A stretch of DNA of 38,905 bases from positions 1 through 38,905 of the forward strand of contig JACPCH010000025.1 in assembly GCA_016179875.1 (NCBI GenBank). Direction: 5' to 3'. The stretch comes from Candidatus Rokuibacteriota bacterium. Its GTDB lineage: Bacteria; Methylomirabilota; Methylomirabilia; Rokubacteriales; CSP1-6. Position numbers and translations under genes: made by a program. Within the stretch, counting starts at the first letter, position 1; every line of letters begins with the position of its first letter. The notes under the pieces are model-generated. The model saw nothing but the letters and a program-made list of their open reading frames with translations, was not told the DNA's origin and did not search any database. Below are positions 8,217 to 18,460 of this stretch, in pieces.

Positions 8217-8753
8217 GTGTTGCTCCCGGCTCAGGCCACCACGATCGTGTCGGTGCGCCACCGCGGCCAGGTCGCGCTCGCCGGCGACGGCCAGGTCTCC
8301 ATCGGGCCGACGATCGTCAAGGCCGGCGCCAAGAAGGTGCGCCGGCTCCACCACGACCGCGTGCTGGCCGGGTTCGCGGGCACGGCGGCCGACGCGTTCA
8401 CGCTGTTCGCGCGCTTCGAGGCCAAGCTCGACGAGCACCGGGGGAACCTGGCGCGGGCGGCGGTCGAGCTCGCGAAGGACTGGCGCCAGGACCGGGTGCT
8501 GCGCCGGCTCGAGGCGCTGCTGGCGGTGGCCGACCCGGAGCTGTCGTTCATCCTGTCGGGCACGGGCGACGTGATCGAGCCGGACGACGGTCTGATCGGC
8601 ATCGGCTCCGGCGGGCCCTTCGCCCTGGCGGCGGCGCGGGCGCTCGTCGCGCACTCCGCGCTGGACGCCCGCGCGATCGCGGTCGAGGCCATGAAGGTCG
8701 CGGCCTCGATCTGCGTGTACACGAACGAGCACGTGACGGTGGAGGTCCTGTGA
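8217..8753 (+). CDS. hslV: ATP-dependent protease subunit HslV
   Basis: HslV (ClpQ) is the threonine-protease chamber of the HslUV complex, related to the proteasome beta subunit. The 178-residue product has [18 protein letters not shown] and [14 protein letters not shown], all family hallmarks. The nucleophile should be the first Thr of TTIVSV. With GTG 8217 it is residue 8, preceded by a short MLLPAQA propeptide, so processing beyond Met removal is needed. The C-terminus ends in the usual [11 protein letters not shown]-type segment that meets HslU. The TGA overlaps the hslU GTG. Confidence 0.95.
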   Translation: MLLPAQATTIVSVRHRGQVALAGDGQVSIGPTIVKAGAKKVRRLHHDRVLAGFAGTAADAFTLFARFEAKLDEHRGNLARAAVELAKDWRQDRVLRRLEALLAVADPELSFILSGTGDVIEPDDGLIGIGSGGPFALAAARALVAHSALDARAIAVEAMKVAASICVYTNEHVTVEVL

Positions 8754-10111
8754 GCGCGGTGCCGGCCCTGACGCCCGCGCAGATCGTCACCGAGCTCGAC
8801 CGCTACATCGTCGGGCAGCAGCGGGCCAAGCGCGCCGTGGCGATCGCGCTGCGCAACCGGTGGCGGCGGCGGAACCTGCCGGCCGAGTTGCGGGACGAGG
8901 TGGCCCCCAAGAACATCATCATGATCGGGCCCACCGGCGTCGGGAAGACCGAGGTGGCCCGCCGCCTGGCCCGGCTGGCCCAGGCCCCGTTCCTCAAGGT
9001 CGAGGCCTCGAAGTACACCGAGGTCGGCTACGTCGGGCGCGACGTCGAGTCCATGATCCGCGACCTCACCGAGCTGGCGGTGACCATGGTCAAGGCCGAG
9101 ATGCTGGCGGGCGTGCGCGAGAAGGCCGAGCGGCTCGCCGAGGACCGCCTGCTCGACCTCCTGCTGCCCCGGCAGGCCCGCGAGCCCTACTCGAGCGGGT
9201 CGCTCGAGGAGGTCACGCCCGACGCCTCGCGCGAGGCGACCACGGAGAAGCTCCGCTCCCAGCTTCGGGCCGGGAAGCTCGACGAGCGCCTGGTCGAGCT
9301 CGAGACCCAGCAGCAGGCGATGCCGATGATCGAGGTGCTCTCCGGCCAGGGCATGGAGGAGATGGGCATCAACCTCAAGGACATGCTCTCGAACCTCCTC
9401 CCGACGCGCACGAAGCGCCGCAAGGTCCGCGTCGCGGAGGCGCGGCGGCTCCTCGCCCAGGAGGAGGCGCAGAAGCTCGTGGACATGGACGAGGCGGTGG
9501 GGCAGGCGATCCGCCGGGTGGAGGACTCGGGCATCGTTTTCCTGGACGAGCTGGACAAGATCGCCGGGCGGGAGGCCGGCCACGGCCCCGACGTCTCCCG
9601 CGAGGGCGTCCAGCGCGACCTGCTGCCGATCGTCGAGGGCTCGTCGGTGAGCACCAAGTACGGCATCGTGCGCACCGACCACATCCTCTTCATCGCCGCC
9701 GGCGCCTTCCACGTCGCCAAGCCGTCGGACCTGATCCCCGAGCTCCAGGGGCGCTTCCCGATCCGGGTGGAGCTCGACCCCTTGACGCGCGGGGATTTCG
9801 TCCGCATTCTGACGGAGCCCCGGAACGCCCTGATCCGGCAGTACGTGGAGCTGCTGCAGACGGAGCGCGTGACGCTCCGGTTCGAGGCGGACGCGGTCGA
9901 GGCGATCGCCGACATCGCCATGCGCGTGAACGCGAGCACGGAGAACATCGGAGCGCGGCGGCTCTACACGATCATGGAGAAGCTCCTGGAGGAGATCTCG
10001 TTCGGCGCGCCGGAGATGCCGGGCAAGGAGCTCGTCGTGGACGCGGCCTACGTCCACGCGCGGCTCGCCGACATCACGCGCGACCAGGACCTGTCGAGGT
10101 ACATTCTGTGA
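8750..10111 (+). CDS. hslU: HslUV unfoldase ATPase subunit HslU
   Basis: HslU (ClpY) is the AAA+ unfoldase that feeds substrates to HslV. The 453-residue protein shows the start [23 protein letters not shown], Walker A GPTGVGKT at 60-67, the [14 protein letters not shown] loop, the inserted I-domain (about 110-240), Walker [11 protein letters not shown] and a sensor/C-terminal region. It ends in DLSRYIL, the tail that inserts between HslV subunits and activates it. The GTG start lies in a 4-base overlap with hslV, giving coupled translation and matched stoichiometry. The stop overlaps argB by 4 bases. Confidence 0.97.
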   Translation: MSAVPALTPAQIVTELDRYIVGQQRAKRAVAIALRNRWRRRNLPAELRDEVAPKNIIMIGPTGVGKTEVARRLARLAQAPFLKVEASKYTEVGYVGRDVESMIRDLTELAVTMVKAEMLAGVREKAERLAEDRLLDLLLPRQAREPYSSGSLEEVTPDASREATTEKLRSQLRAGKLDERLVELETQQQAMPMIEVLSGQGMEEMGINLKDMLSNLLPTRTKRRKVRVAEARRLLAQEEAQKLVDMDEAVGQAIRRVEDSGIVFLDELDKIAGREAGHGPDVSREGVQRDLLPIVEGSSVSTKYGIVRTDHILFIAAGAFHVAKPSDLIPELQGRFPIRVELDPLTRGDFVRILTEPRNALIRQYVELLQTERVTLRFEADAVEAIADIAMRVNASTENIGARRLYTIMEKLLEEISFGAPEMPGKELVVDAAYVHARLADITRDQDLSRYIL

Positions 10112-10971
10112 TAGACCCGCGGCGGGCCGAGGTGCTGCTGGAGGCGCTCCCGTACATCCGGGAGTTCCGGGGCAAGACGGTCGTCATCAAGTACGGCGGG
10201 GCGGCGATGGAGCGCGCCGACCTGAAGGAGCCGTTCGCGCTCGACGTGGTCCTGCTCCAGCTCATCGGGTTCAAGCCCGTGATCGTCCACGGCGGCGGGC
10301 CGCAGATCGGCGCCCTGATGAAGCGGCTGGGCAAGGAGCCGCGCTTCGTCGGCGGCATGCGGGTGACGGACGAGGAGACGATCGAGATCGTCGAGATGGT
10401 CCTGGTCGGCAAGATCAACAAGGAGATCGTCGGCCTGATCAACCACCACGGCGGCAAGGCGGTGGGCGTGTCCGGCAAGGACGCGGGGCTCCTGCGCGCC
10501 CGGCGCCGGCCGCACCGGCTGCCGAGCGGCGAGGAAGTGGACATCGGCCTGGTCGGCGAGGTCGAGGCGGTGAACACCGAGTGCATCCGGCTCCTCGACG
10601 ACAACGGGTTCATCCCGGTGATCGCGCCCGTCGGCGTGGGCGCGGCCGGCGAGACCTACAACATCAACGCCGACCTGGTGGCCGGCGAGATCGCCGCGGC
10701 GCTCGGCGCGGAGAAGCTGGTCCACCTCACCGACGTGCAGGGGATCCTCGGCCGCGACGGGACGCTCATCAGCACGCTGTCCCGCAAGGAGGCCGAGCGG
10801 CTCATGGGCGCCGGCGTGATCGACGGCGGCATGCTGCCCAAGGTGGAGTCCTCGCTGCGGGCGCTCGAGGGCGGCACCGCGAAGGCCCACATCATCGACG
10901 GCCGCGTGCCGCACGCGATCCTCCTCGAGCTGTTCACGCGCGAGGGCATCGGCACCGAGATCGTCCTCTAG
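10108..10971 (+). CDS. argB: Acetylglutamate kinase ArgB
   Basis: ArgB phosphorylates N-acetylglutamate in the second step of arginine synthesis. The 287-residue protein has the amino-acid-kinase fold signatures [20 protein letters not shown], the [19 protein letters not shown] nucleotide region and [14 protein letters not shown]. An N-terminal helix ([13 protein letters not shown]) of the type found in arginine-sensitive hexameric enzymes is present, so feedback inhibition is plausible but unproven. The start is GTG 10108, overlapping the hslU stop. argC and argJ are not in this window. Confidence 0.95.
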   Translation: MIDPRRAEVLLEALPYIREFRGKTVVIKYGGAAMERADLKEPFALDVVLLQLIGFKPVIVHGGGPQIGALMKRLGKEPRFVGGMRVTDEETIEIVEMVLVGKINKEIVGLINHHGGKAVGVSGKDAGLLRARRRPHRLPSGEEVDIGLVGEVEAVNTECIRLLDDNGFIPVIAPVGVGAAGETYNINADLVAGEIAAALGAEKLVHLTDVQGILGRDGTLISTLSRKEAERLMGAGVIDGGMLPKVESSLRALEGGTAKAHIIDGRVPHAILLELFTREGIGTEIVL

Positions 10972-10992
10972 GAGAGGAAGGGGGCGGCGTCC

Positions 10993-12186
10993 ATGGACAC
11001 CAGAGCGCTCCTCGAGTGGTCGGCCCGGTACCACACGCCGAACTACGGCCGGGTGCCCATCTGCCTGGTCCGCGGCGACGGCGTGCGGGTGTGGGACTCG
11101 GACGGGCGCGAGTACCTCGACTTCGCCGCCGGCATCGCGGTCGTCGGGCTCGGCCACTGCCACCCGCGCGTCACCGGCGCGATCCGGGAGGCGGCGGCGA
11201 CCCTGCTCCACGTCTCGAATCTCTACCACACGGCGCCGCAGATCCACCTGGCGAAGCTCCTGTGCGACCACTCGTTCGCCGACCGCGTCTTCTTCTGCAA
11301 CTCGGGGGCCGAGGCCAACGAGGCGGCCCTGAAGCTCGCGCGGAAGTACGCCAAGGAGCGCTACGCCTCCGACCGGTACGAGGTGATCGCCACGCGCAAC
11401 TCGTTCCACGGCCGGACGCTCGCCACCGTCACCGCGACCGGCCAGGAGAAGTACCAGCACGGCTTCGAGCCCCTGATGCCCGGCTTCAAGCACGTGCCCT
11501 ACAACGACCTCCGGGCGATGGAGCGGGCGATCGACAGCCGGACCGCCGCCATCCTCGTCGAGCCGATCCAGGGCGAGGGCGGCGTGAACGTCCCCGACGA
11601 CGACTACCTGCCGGGGCTCCGCAAGCTCTGCGACGAGTCCGGCGCGCTGCTGATCCTCGACGAGGTCCAGACCGGTCTCGGACGCACCGGGAGGCTCTGG
11701 GCCTACGAGCACGCGGGCGTGGAGCCCGACGTGATGACGCTCGCCAAGGCCCTCGCCAACGGCGTGCCGATGGGCGCCATGCTGGCGCGCGAGGAGCCGG
11801 CGCGGGCGCTCGGGCCCGGCACCCATGCCTCGACGTTCGGCGGCACGCCGTTCGTGGCCTCGGTCGCGCTGGCCACGCTCACGACCGTGCTCGACGAGAA
11901 GATCCCCGAGCGGGCCGCGCGGACGGGACGCCTCCTGATGGACGGGCTGGAGACGCTGGCCGGGACCATGCCGGCGATCCGCGCGGTGCGCGGCCGCGGG
12001 CTGCTGATCGGCGTCGAGCTGGACCGGCCGGCGGGGCCCGTCGTGGACGCCTGCCGCGACGCGGGCCTGCTCGCCCTCACGGCGGGGGAGCGGGTGCTGC
12101 GCCTCACGCCGCCGCTCATCGTCGAGCCGGCCGACTGCGCGCGGGCGCTCGCCATCGTCGGTGCCGCGCTGGGGCGCCCCGCGTGA
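10993..12186 (+). CDS. argD: Acetylornithine aminotransferase ArgD
   Basis: A 397-residue class III PLP-dependent aminotransferase converting N-acetylglutamate semialdehyde to N-acetylornithine. The PLP lysine is Lys252 in TLAKALANGVPMGA. Other family segments are CNSGAEANEAALKLARK, FHGRTLATVTATGQ, EPIQGEGG and LDEVQTGLGRTG. A purine-rich Shine-Dalgarno (AGGAGAGGAAGG) lies 10-20 bases before the ATG. Some ArgD proteins also work as succinyldiaminopimelate aminotransferases; this cannot be decided from sequence. It overlaps argF by 4 bases (GTGA). Confidence 0.94.
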   Translation: MDTRALLEWSARYHTPNYGRVPICLVRGDGVRVWDSDGREYLDFAAGIAVVGLGHCHPRVTGAIREAAATLLHVSNLYHTAPQIHLAKLLCDHSFADRVFFCNSGAEANEAALKLARKYAKERYASDRYEVIATRNSFHGRTLATVTATGQEKYQHGFEPLMPGFKHVPYNDLRAMERAIDSRTAAILVEPIQGEGGVNVPDDDYLPGLRKLCDESGALLILDEVQTGLGRTGRLWAYEHAGVEPDVMTLAKALANGVPMGAMLAREEPARALGPGTHASTFGGTPFVASVALATLTTVLDEKIPERAARTGRLLMDGLETLAGTMPAIRAVRGRGLLIGVELDRPAGPVVDACRDAGLLALTAGERVLRLTPPLIVEPADCARALAIVGAALGRPA

Positions 12187-13098
12187 CGCGGCACTTTCTC
12201 TCGTCGGCGGACCTGACGCGCGACGACGCGCTCGGCCTCTTCGCGCTGGCGGCGGACCTCAAGCAGCGCCGCAAGGCGGGCCAGCGGTCGGCCCCGCTGG
12301 CGGGCCGGACGTTCGCGCTCATCTTCGAGAAGCCGTCGCTCCGGACCCGGGTGACCTTCGAGGTCGGCATCATCCAGCTCGGGGGCCGCGCCGTGTACCT
12401 GTCGGGCCCCGAGATCGGGCTCGGCACGCGGGAGTCGGTGCCGGACGTCGCCCGCAACCTCTCCCGCTGGGTGGACGGGATCGCGGCGCGGGTGTACGCC
12501 CACGAGACCGTGGAGGGGCTCGCCCGCCACGCGACGGTCCCCGTCATCAACGGGCTCTCGGACTTCGAGCACCCCTGCCAGGCGCTCGCCGACTTCTTCA
12601 CCCTCTGGGAGCGCGGGCTCGACCTCGCGCGGATGCGGGTGGCGTGGATCGGCGACGGCAACAACGTCTGCCACTCCCTGGTGCTCCTCGGCGCGATCCT
12701 GGGCGCGTCCACGGTGGTGGCGTGCCCGCCCGGGTACGCGCCGGATCCGCGGGTCGCCGAGACGGTGCGGCGCGTAGGCGGCAGGCTCGAGGTGATCGAC
12801 GATCCCCGCGCCGCCGCCACCGGCGCCGACGTGCTCTACACCGACGTGTGGACGAGCATGGGGCAGGAGGCCGAGCGCGAGCGGCGGCTCGAGGTGTTCC
12901 GCCGCTACCAGATCAACGAGACGCTGCTCGGCGTCGCCAAGCCCTCGGCGCTCGTGATGCACTGCCTGCCGGCCCATCGGGGCGAGGAGATCACCGACGG
13001 CGTCCTCGACGGCCCGCAGAGCATCGTGCTCGATCAGGCGGAGAACCGGCTCCACGCCCAGAAGGCCGTGATCCTGCATCTCCTCGGAGGCTCGCCCG

Positions 13099-13109
<11 letters not shown>
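12183..13109 (+). CDS. argF: Ornithine carbamoyltransferase ArgF
   Basis: A 308-residue enzyme that transfers the carbamoyl group to ornithine to make citrulline. The carbamoyl-phosphate loop is [13 protein letters not shown], the second substrate motif is HPCQALADF, and the ornithine-binding motif is MHCLPAHRG, the diagnostic HCLPA of ornithine rather than aspartate carbamoyltransferases. The GTG start overlaps the argD stop, and the 3' end overlaps argG by 11 bases. An anabolic role is implied by its place between argD and argG. Confidence 0.95.
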
Positions 13110-14304
<1,195 letters not shown>

Positions 14305-14307
14305 GCC

Positions 14308-15024
14308 GTGCGGGTCCACGTGGTGCCGACGGCGGAGGCGGTCGTCCCCGGCCAGCTCGCCGGCGTCACCGTGCTCGTCGTCGACGTCCTGCGGGCCTCC
14401 ACGACGATCGTCACCGCCCTCGCCAGCGGTTGCACCGCGGTCGTCCCGGTCGGCGACGCCCCGAGCGCGCTCTCGCGGGCCCGCGCCGGGGGCGCCCTCG
14501 CCGCGGGCGAGCGACGGGGCGAGCCGCTCGCGGGGTTCGACCTCGGCAACTCCCCGCTGGAGTGCGGGCCCGAGCGGGTGGGGGGGCGCACCGTGTTCTT
14601 CACGACCAGCAACGGCACGCGCGCGCTCCTGGCGGCGCGGGGGGCGGCGGCGGTCGGGGTCGCGGCGCTCGTCAACGCCGCCGCCGCCGCGGCCTGGGCG
14701 GCCGCGGAGGGGCGGGACGTGGTCGTCCTGTGCGCCGGCGAGCGCGGCCGGCCCTCGCTGGAGGACGACGTGTGCGCCGGGCTCCTGGTCGAGCGCCTGA
14801 CGGCCGCCGGCCTCGCGCCGAGCCCGGCGGCGCTGGCCGCGCTGCCGGCGGCCCGCCGGTACGGCGCCGACGTGGCCCGGCTGGCCGCGGACTCGGCGTG
14901 GGCGCGCCACCTCGCCCGGCGGGGGCGGGGCCGCGACGTGGCGGCGTGCCTCGCCCTCGACACGACGCGCCTGGTGCCGGTGTACCTGGCCTCCGTTGAC
15001 AAGATCGTCGCGGGCCACCGATAA
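14308..15024 (+). CDS. ComB-family 2-phosphosulfolactate phosphatase-like protein
   Basis: A 238-residue protein with the ComB family (PF04029) signatures VDVLRASTTI, GERRGEPLAGFDLGNSP and TTSNGTRAL. In methanogens ComB dephosphorylates 2-phosphosulfolactate in coenzyme M synthesis. Many bacteria that make no coenzyme M carry homologues of unknown substrate. No comA, comC or other coenzyme M gene is in this window, so I assign only the family and a probable acid phosphatase activity. It begins 3 bases after the argG stop and its last codons contain the pgsA promoter. An alanine-rich stretch at about residues 110-135 reflects GC-rich codons. Confidence 0.8.
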   Translation: MRVHVVPTAEAVVPGQLAGVTVLVVDVLRASTTIVTALASGCTAVVPVGDAPSALSRARAGGALAAGERRGEPLAGFDLGNSPLECGPERVGGRTVFFTTSNGTRALLAARGAAAVGVAALVNAAAAAAWAAAEGRDVVVLCAGERGRPSLEDDVCAGLLVERLTAAGLAPSPAALAALPAARRYGADVARLAADSAWARHLARRGRGRDVAACLALDTTRLVPVYLASVDKIVAGHR

Positions 15025-15025
15025 T
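14996..15025 (+). promoter_or_regulatory. Internal promoter for pgsA
   Basis: TTGACA (14996-15001, perfect -35) and GATAAT (15020-15025) are 18 bases apart, inside the 3' end of the comB-like gene. The predicted start at about 15032 gives a 30-base leader that includes GGAG (15051-15054) before the pgsA GTG. This is the best sigma-70-type promoter in the window and would separate phospholipid gene expression from the arg genes. Confidence 0.7.
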
Positions 15026-15061
15026 GGCGGGGCTCACTCGTTCCGGCGACGGAGTTGCGGC

Positions 15062-15631
15062 GTGAATCTACCGATCGGCCTCACGCTCACGCGCATCATC
15101 GCGGTCCCGCTGCTGATCGTGTTCCTGATCTCGTCGTCGCGGGTGCACGCGGCGATCGCGGCGGGGATCTTCATCCTGGCGTCCATCACCGACTGGGCCG
15201 ACGGCATGCTGGCGCGGCGGCGCAACCAGGTGACGACGCTCGGCACGCTCCTGGACCCGATCGCCGACAAGCTCCTCGTCGCGGCGGCGCTGGTCTCGCT
15301 CCTGACGATCGACAAGATCGCGGCCTGGGTCGTGGTGGTCATCATCGGCCGCGAGCTGGCGGTGACGGGGCTCCGGGCCGTGGCGGCCTCGGTGGGCGTC
15401 GTGGTGCCGGCCTCGCGCCTGGCGAAGTGGAAGACGGTGAGCCAGTACGTCGCGGTCACGATGCTCATCGTGGAAAAAGGCTTCGATCCGCCCGGCTTCC
15501 ACGTCACCGCGGCGCTGGTGCTGTGGGGGGCGGTGGGGCTCACGGTCGTCTCGGCCGTCGATTACTTCTACCGGTTCTTCCGGAAGGCCGACTACCGCGC
15601 GATCGTGCCCGACGAAGACCGCTGGTCGTGA
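15062..15631 (+). CDS. pgsA: CDP-diacylglycerol-glycerol-3-phosphate 3-phosphatidyltransferase PgsA
   Basis: A 189-residue inner-membrane enzyme making phosphatidylglycerophosphate. The CDP-alcohol phosphotransferase motif D-G-x2-A-R-x8-G-x3-D-x3-D is complete in ADGMLARRRNQVTTLGTLLD plus PIADK. About five to six hydrophobic helices are visible. GTG 15062 is preceded by GGAG at 7 bases and starts the protein at MNLPIGLTLTRI, as in the family; an upstream open extension of 22 codons is not conserved-looking. The product supplies phosphatidylglycerol, which Lgt (18964) uses. The TGA overlaps the plsY start. Confidence 0.93.
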   Translation: MNLPIGLTLTRIIAVPLLIVFLISSSRVHAAIAAGIFILASITDWADGMLARRRNQVTTLGTLLDPIADKLLVAAALVSLLTIDKIAAWVVVVIIGRELAVTGLRAVAASVGVVVPASRLAKWKTVSQYVAVTMLIVEKGFDPPGFHVTAALVLWGAVGLTVVSAVDYFYRFFRKADYRAIVPDEDRWS

Positions 15632-16230
15632 GCGGACTCGCCGGCCTGCTCGCCGCCTACCTGATCGGCGCGGTTCCGGTGGGCTTCCTGGTGGCGCGCG
15701 GGTTCGGCGTCGGGGACGTCCGGCGCCACGGCAGCGGCAACATCGGCGCGACCAACGTGCTGCGCGCCGCCGGCCGGCTGCCCGCGCTCCTCACCCTCGT
15801 CGGCGACGTCGCCAAGGGCTACCTCGCGGTGGCCGCGGGCGGGCGCGTCGCGGGCGGGGAGGCGGGCGCGCTCGCGGCCTGCGCCGTCGCGGCGGTGATC
15901 GGCAACTGCTGGTCGGTGTTCCTCGGGTTCCGCGGCGGCAAGGGCGTGGCGACCGGGCTCGGCGCCTTCTTGACGGTCGTCCCGTGGGCCGTGCTCGCGG
16001 CGGTCCCGGTGTGGCTCGTGGTGACGGTGACCTCCCGTTACGTCTCGCTCGGCTCGGTGCTGGCGGCCGCCTGCGTCCCGCTCGCCGCGCTCCTGCTCGG
16101 GCGCTACCCGTGGGCGTCGGTGCTGGCGGCGGGCGCGATGGCGGCGATCGTGATCGGCCGGCACCTCGAGAACATCGCCCGGCTCGCCGCCGGGACGGAG
16201 CGCCGCCTGGGCCGGAAGCCGCGCGCGTGA
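15628..16230 (+). CDS. plsY: Acyl-phosphate:glycerol-3-phosphate acyltransferase PlsY
   Basis: A 200-residue polytopic membrane acyltransferase that makes lysophosphatidic acid from acyl phosphate. The three family motifs are visible: GSGNIGATNVLR, VFLGFRGGKGVATG and RHLENIARL. The position just before motif 2, usually GH, reads GN (GNCWSVF), a deviation noted in the findings. The GTG start lies in the pgsA stop overlap and the end overlaps gpsA. plsY followed by gpsA is a frequent pairing because GpsA makes the glycerol-3-phosphate acceptor. Confidence 0.93.
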   Translation: MSGLAGLLAAYLIGAVPVGFLVARGFGVGDVRRHGSGNIGATNVLRAAGRLPALLTLVGDVAKGYLAVAAGGRVAGGEAGALAACAVAAVIGNCWSVFLGFRGGKGVATGLGAFLTVVPWAVLAAVPVWLVVTVTSRYVSLGSVLAAACVPLAALLLGRYPWASVLAAGAMAAIVIGRHLENIARLAAGTERRLGRKPRA

Positions 16231-17213
16231 TCGCCATCGTCGGCGGGGGAAGCTGGGGCACGGCGCTCGCCGTGCACGTGGCGCGCGCCGAGGGCGCGGT
16301 GCGCCTCTGGGCGCGCGAGCCGGAGGTGGCCGACGGCATCCGCCGGACGCGCCACAACCCGCTCTACCTGAAGGACGTCGAGCTCCCGGCCGGCATCGAG
16401 GCGACCACCGACTTGGCGGCGGCGGTGCGGGGCGCGAGCCTCCTCGTCATGGTCGTTCCCTCCGAGTTCTTCGCGGCGACGCTCGCGGGCCTCGGGCCCG
16501 TGCCGGCGGAGGTGCCGATCGTGTCGGCGACGAAGGGGTTCGAGCCGGCGCGCCACCTCCGGATGAGCGAGGTGCTCCTCGAGCGGCTCCCCGCGGCGCG
16601 GGTGGCGGCGCTGTCGGGGCCGACGTTCGCCCGCGAAGTGGCCCGGGGCCTGCCGGCGGCGGCGGTGATCGCCGCGCCCGACGACGTGCTGGCGGGGGCG
16701 CTGCAACGGCGGCTGGGCACCCGGGAGTTCAGGCTGTACACGAACCGCGACGTGGTGGGTGTCGAGACCGGCGGCGCGCTGAAGAACGTGATGGCGATCG
16801 CCACGGGGCTGGCCGACGGGCTCGGGCTCGGCGAGAACGCGCGCGCGGCGCTCGTCACGCGGGGGCTCGCCGAGATGACGCGGCTGGCGGTGGCGCTCGG
16901 CGCGCGGCCGGCGACGCTCGCGGGCCTCGCGGGGCTCGGCGACCTCGTGCTGACGTGCACCGGGAGCCTGTCGCGTAACCGGGCGCTCGGCGTCGCGCTG
17001 GCTCGCGGCCAGACGGCGCGGGAGGTCGAGAGCGAGACGCACATGATCGCCGAGGGCGCGCGCACGGTCGGCTCGGCGCTCGTCCTCGCCCGCCGGCACG
17101 GCGTGAGCCTGCCGATCTGCCAGGAGGTCGGCGGGGTGCTGTTCGACGGCAAGCCGCCCGGCGAGGCGCTGGCCGCGCTCCTCGAGCGGCCGCTCCGCCG
17201 CGAGGACCGCTGA
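16227..17213 (+). CDS. gpsA: Glycerol-3-phosphate dehydrogenase [NAD(P)+] GpsA
   Basis: A 328-residue cytoplasmic dehydrogenase reducing dihydroxyacetone phosphate to sn-glycerol-3-phosphate. The Rossmann motif is GGGSWGTALA at the extreme N-terminus. SGPTFAREVARGLPAA, the catalytic-lysine segment GGALKNVMAIATG and GLAGLGDLVLTCTG identify the family. The GTG start lies in a 4-base overlap with plsY. Together with plsY and pgsA it forms a glycerophospholipid block. Confidence 0.96.
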   Translation: MIAIVGGGSWGTALAVHVARAEGAVRLWAREPEVADGIRRTRHNPLYLKDVELPAGIEATTDLAAAVRGASLLVMVVPSEFFAATLAGLGPVPAEVPIVSATKGFEPARHLRMSEVLLERLPAARVAALSGPTFAREVARGLPAAAVIAAPDDVLAGALQRRLGTREFRLYTNRDVVGVETGGALKNVMAIATGLADGLGLGENARAALVTRGLAEMTRLAVALGARPATLAGLAGLGDLVLTCTGSLSRNRALGVALARGQTAREVESETHMIAEGARTVGSALVLARRHGVSLPICQEVGGVLFDGKPPGEALAALLERPLRREDR

Positions 17214-17216
17214 GCG

Positions 17217-18215
17217 ATGCCCGAGCTGCGCAAGGACCCGGTGGTCGGGCGCTGGGTGATCATCTCGACCGAGCGCGCGCGGCGCCCGTCGGACTTCGCC
17301 GGCCAGCCGGTGACGCCGGCCGGCGGCCCCTGCGTGTTCTGCGAGGGCCACGAAGCCGGCACGCCGCCGGAGATCCTGGCGGGCCGCCCGGGCGGCGGGC
17401 CGCCGAATGGCCCGGGCTGGACCTGGCGCGTGGTGCCGAACAAGTTCCCCGCGCTCCGGATCGAGGGGGAGCTGGAGCCCGCCGGCGAGGGCGTGTTCGA
17501 CCGCATGAACGGCGTCGGCGCCCACGAGGTGGTGATCGAGACGCCCGAGCACGGGGCGTCGTTCGCCACGCTCTCGCCCGACGCCCTCGCCGACGTGTTG
17601 CGGGCGTACCGCGAGCGGCTCGCGGACCTCAAGAAGGACCCGCGCTTCGAGTACGTGCTGATCTTCCGGAACCACGGCGAGGCGGCGGGCGCCTCGCTCG
17701 AGCACCCGCACTCGCAGTTGATCGCGACGCCGATCATCCCCGTCATGGTCGCGGAGGAGCTGGCGGGCGCCGCCCGGTACTGGGAGCTCAAGGAGCGCTG
17801 CGTCTGGTGCGACGTCGTGCGCCAGGAGGCGCGGAGCCGCCGGCGCGTGGTCCTCGAGGAGGACGGCTTCGTGGCGCTCGCGCCGTTCGCCCCGCGCTTC
17901 CCGTTCGAGACCTGGGTGCTGCCGGCCCGCCACCGGGCGGCCTTCGAGGAGTCGGACCCCGCGGAGCTGCGGGCGCTCGCCGCGCTGCTCGGGGAATTCT
18001 TCCGGCGGATGGGCCGCGTGCTCGGCGACCCGCCCTTCAACTTCATGCTCCACACCTCGCCGTTGCGCGCGCCGGCGCTCCCGTCGTTCCACTGGCACCT
18101 CGAGATCATCCCGAAGCTCACCCGGGTGGCGGGGTTCGAGTGGGGGAGCGGGTTCTTCATCAACCCGGTGCCCCCGGAGGACGCCGCGGAGGCCCTGCGG
18201 GCGGGCGGTGGCTGA
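17217..18215 (+). CDS. galT: Galactose-1-phosphate uridylyltransferase-family protein GalT
   Basis: A 332-residue HIT-superfamily nucleotidyltransferase. The N-terminal zinc site CVFC, the active-site triad HPHSQ at 163-167 (nucleophile His165) and the C-terminal WHLEIIP segment match GalT, which exchanges UMP between glucose-1-P and galactose-1-P. No galK, galE or other Leloir gene is nearby, so a related reaction, such as an ADP-sugar phosphorylase activity seen in some GalT-like enzymes, is possible. It starts at ATG 17217, three bases after gpsA, and is the last gene of the long run. Confidence 0.85.
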   Translation: MPELRKDPVVGRWVIISTERARRPSDFAGQPVTPAGGPCVFCEGHEAGTPPEILAGRPGGGPPNGPGWTWRVVPNKFPALRIEGELEPAGEGVFDRMNGVGAHEVVIETPEHGASFATLSPDALADVLRAYRERLADLKKDPRFEYVLIFRNHGEAAGASLEHPHSQLIATPIIPVMVAEELAGAARYWELKERCVWCDVVRQEARSRRRVVLEEDGFVALAPFAPRFPFETWVLPARHRAAFEESDPAELRALAALLGEFFRRMGRVLGDPPFNFMLHTSPLRAPALPSFHWHLEIIPKLTRVAGFEWGSGFFINPVPPEDAAEALRAGGG

Positions 18216-18220
18216 GGTCG

Positions 18221-18229
18221 TGTGATACT
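18221..18229 (+). promoter_or_regulatory. Extended -10 before tRNA-Gly
   Basis: TGTGATACT reads as an extended -10 (TG, one base, GATACT). The expected start at about 18236 is 9 bases before the mature tRNA 5' end at 18245. No -35 is evident, as expected for extended -10 promoters. Confidence 0.5.
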
Positions 18230-18244
18230 ATGGGGCGCTGTGGC

Positions 18245-18319
<75 letters not shown>

Positions 18320-18340
18320 CCCCCCACTCACCAGCTCCGG

Positions 18341-18416
18341 GGCGGCGTAGCCAAGTGGCCAAGGCGGAGGTCTGCAAAACCTCTATTCAGCGGTTCGAAT
18401 CCGCTCGCCGCCTCCA
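18341..18416 (+). tRNA. tRNA-Cys (GCA)
   Basis: The acceptor GGCGGCG pairs with CGCCGCC, with discriminator T and encoded CCA (18414-18416). The anticodon stem GAGGT/ACCTC holds the loop CTGCAAA, anticodon GCA. The T arm GCGG-TTCGAAT-CCGC is intact. It follows tRNA-Gly by 21 bases. Confidence 0.96.
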
Positions 18417-18460
18417 TTCTTCTACCGATCCGTCAGGCCCACCGAGCAGGGAGAGCGCCC

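Noticed and set aside
14640-14710. Apparent GC-rich repeat in the comB-like gene
   Set aside because: It encodes an alanine-rich helix with GCC/GCG codons; there is no unit structure.
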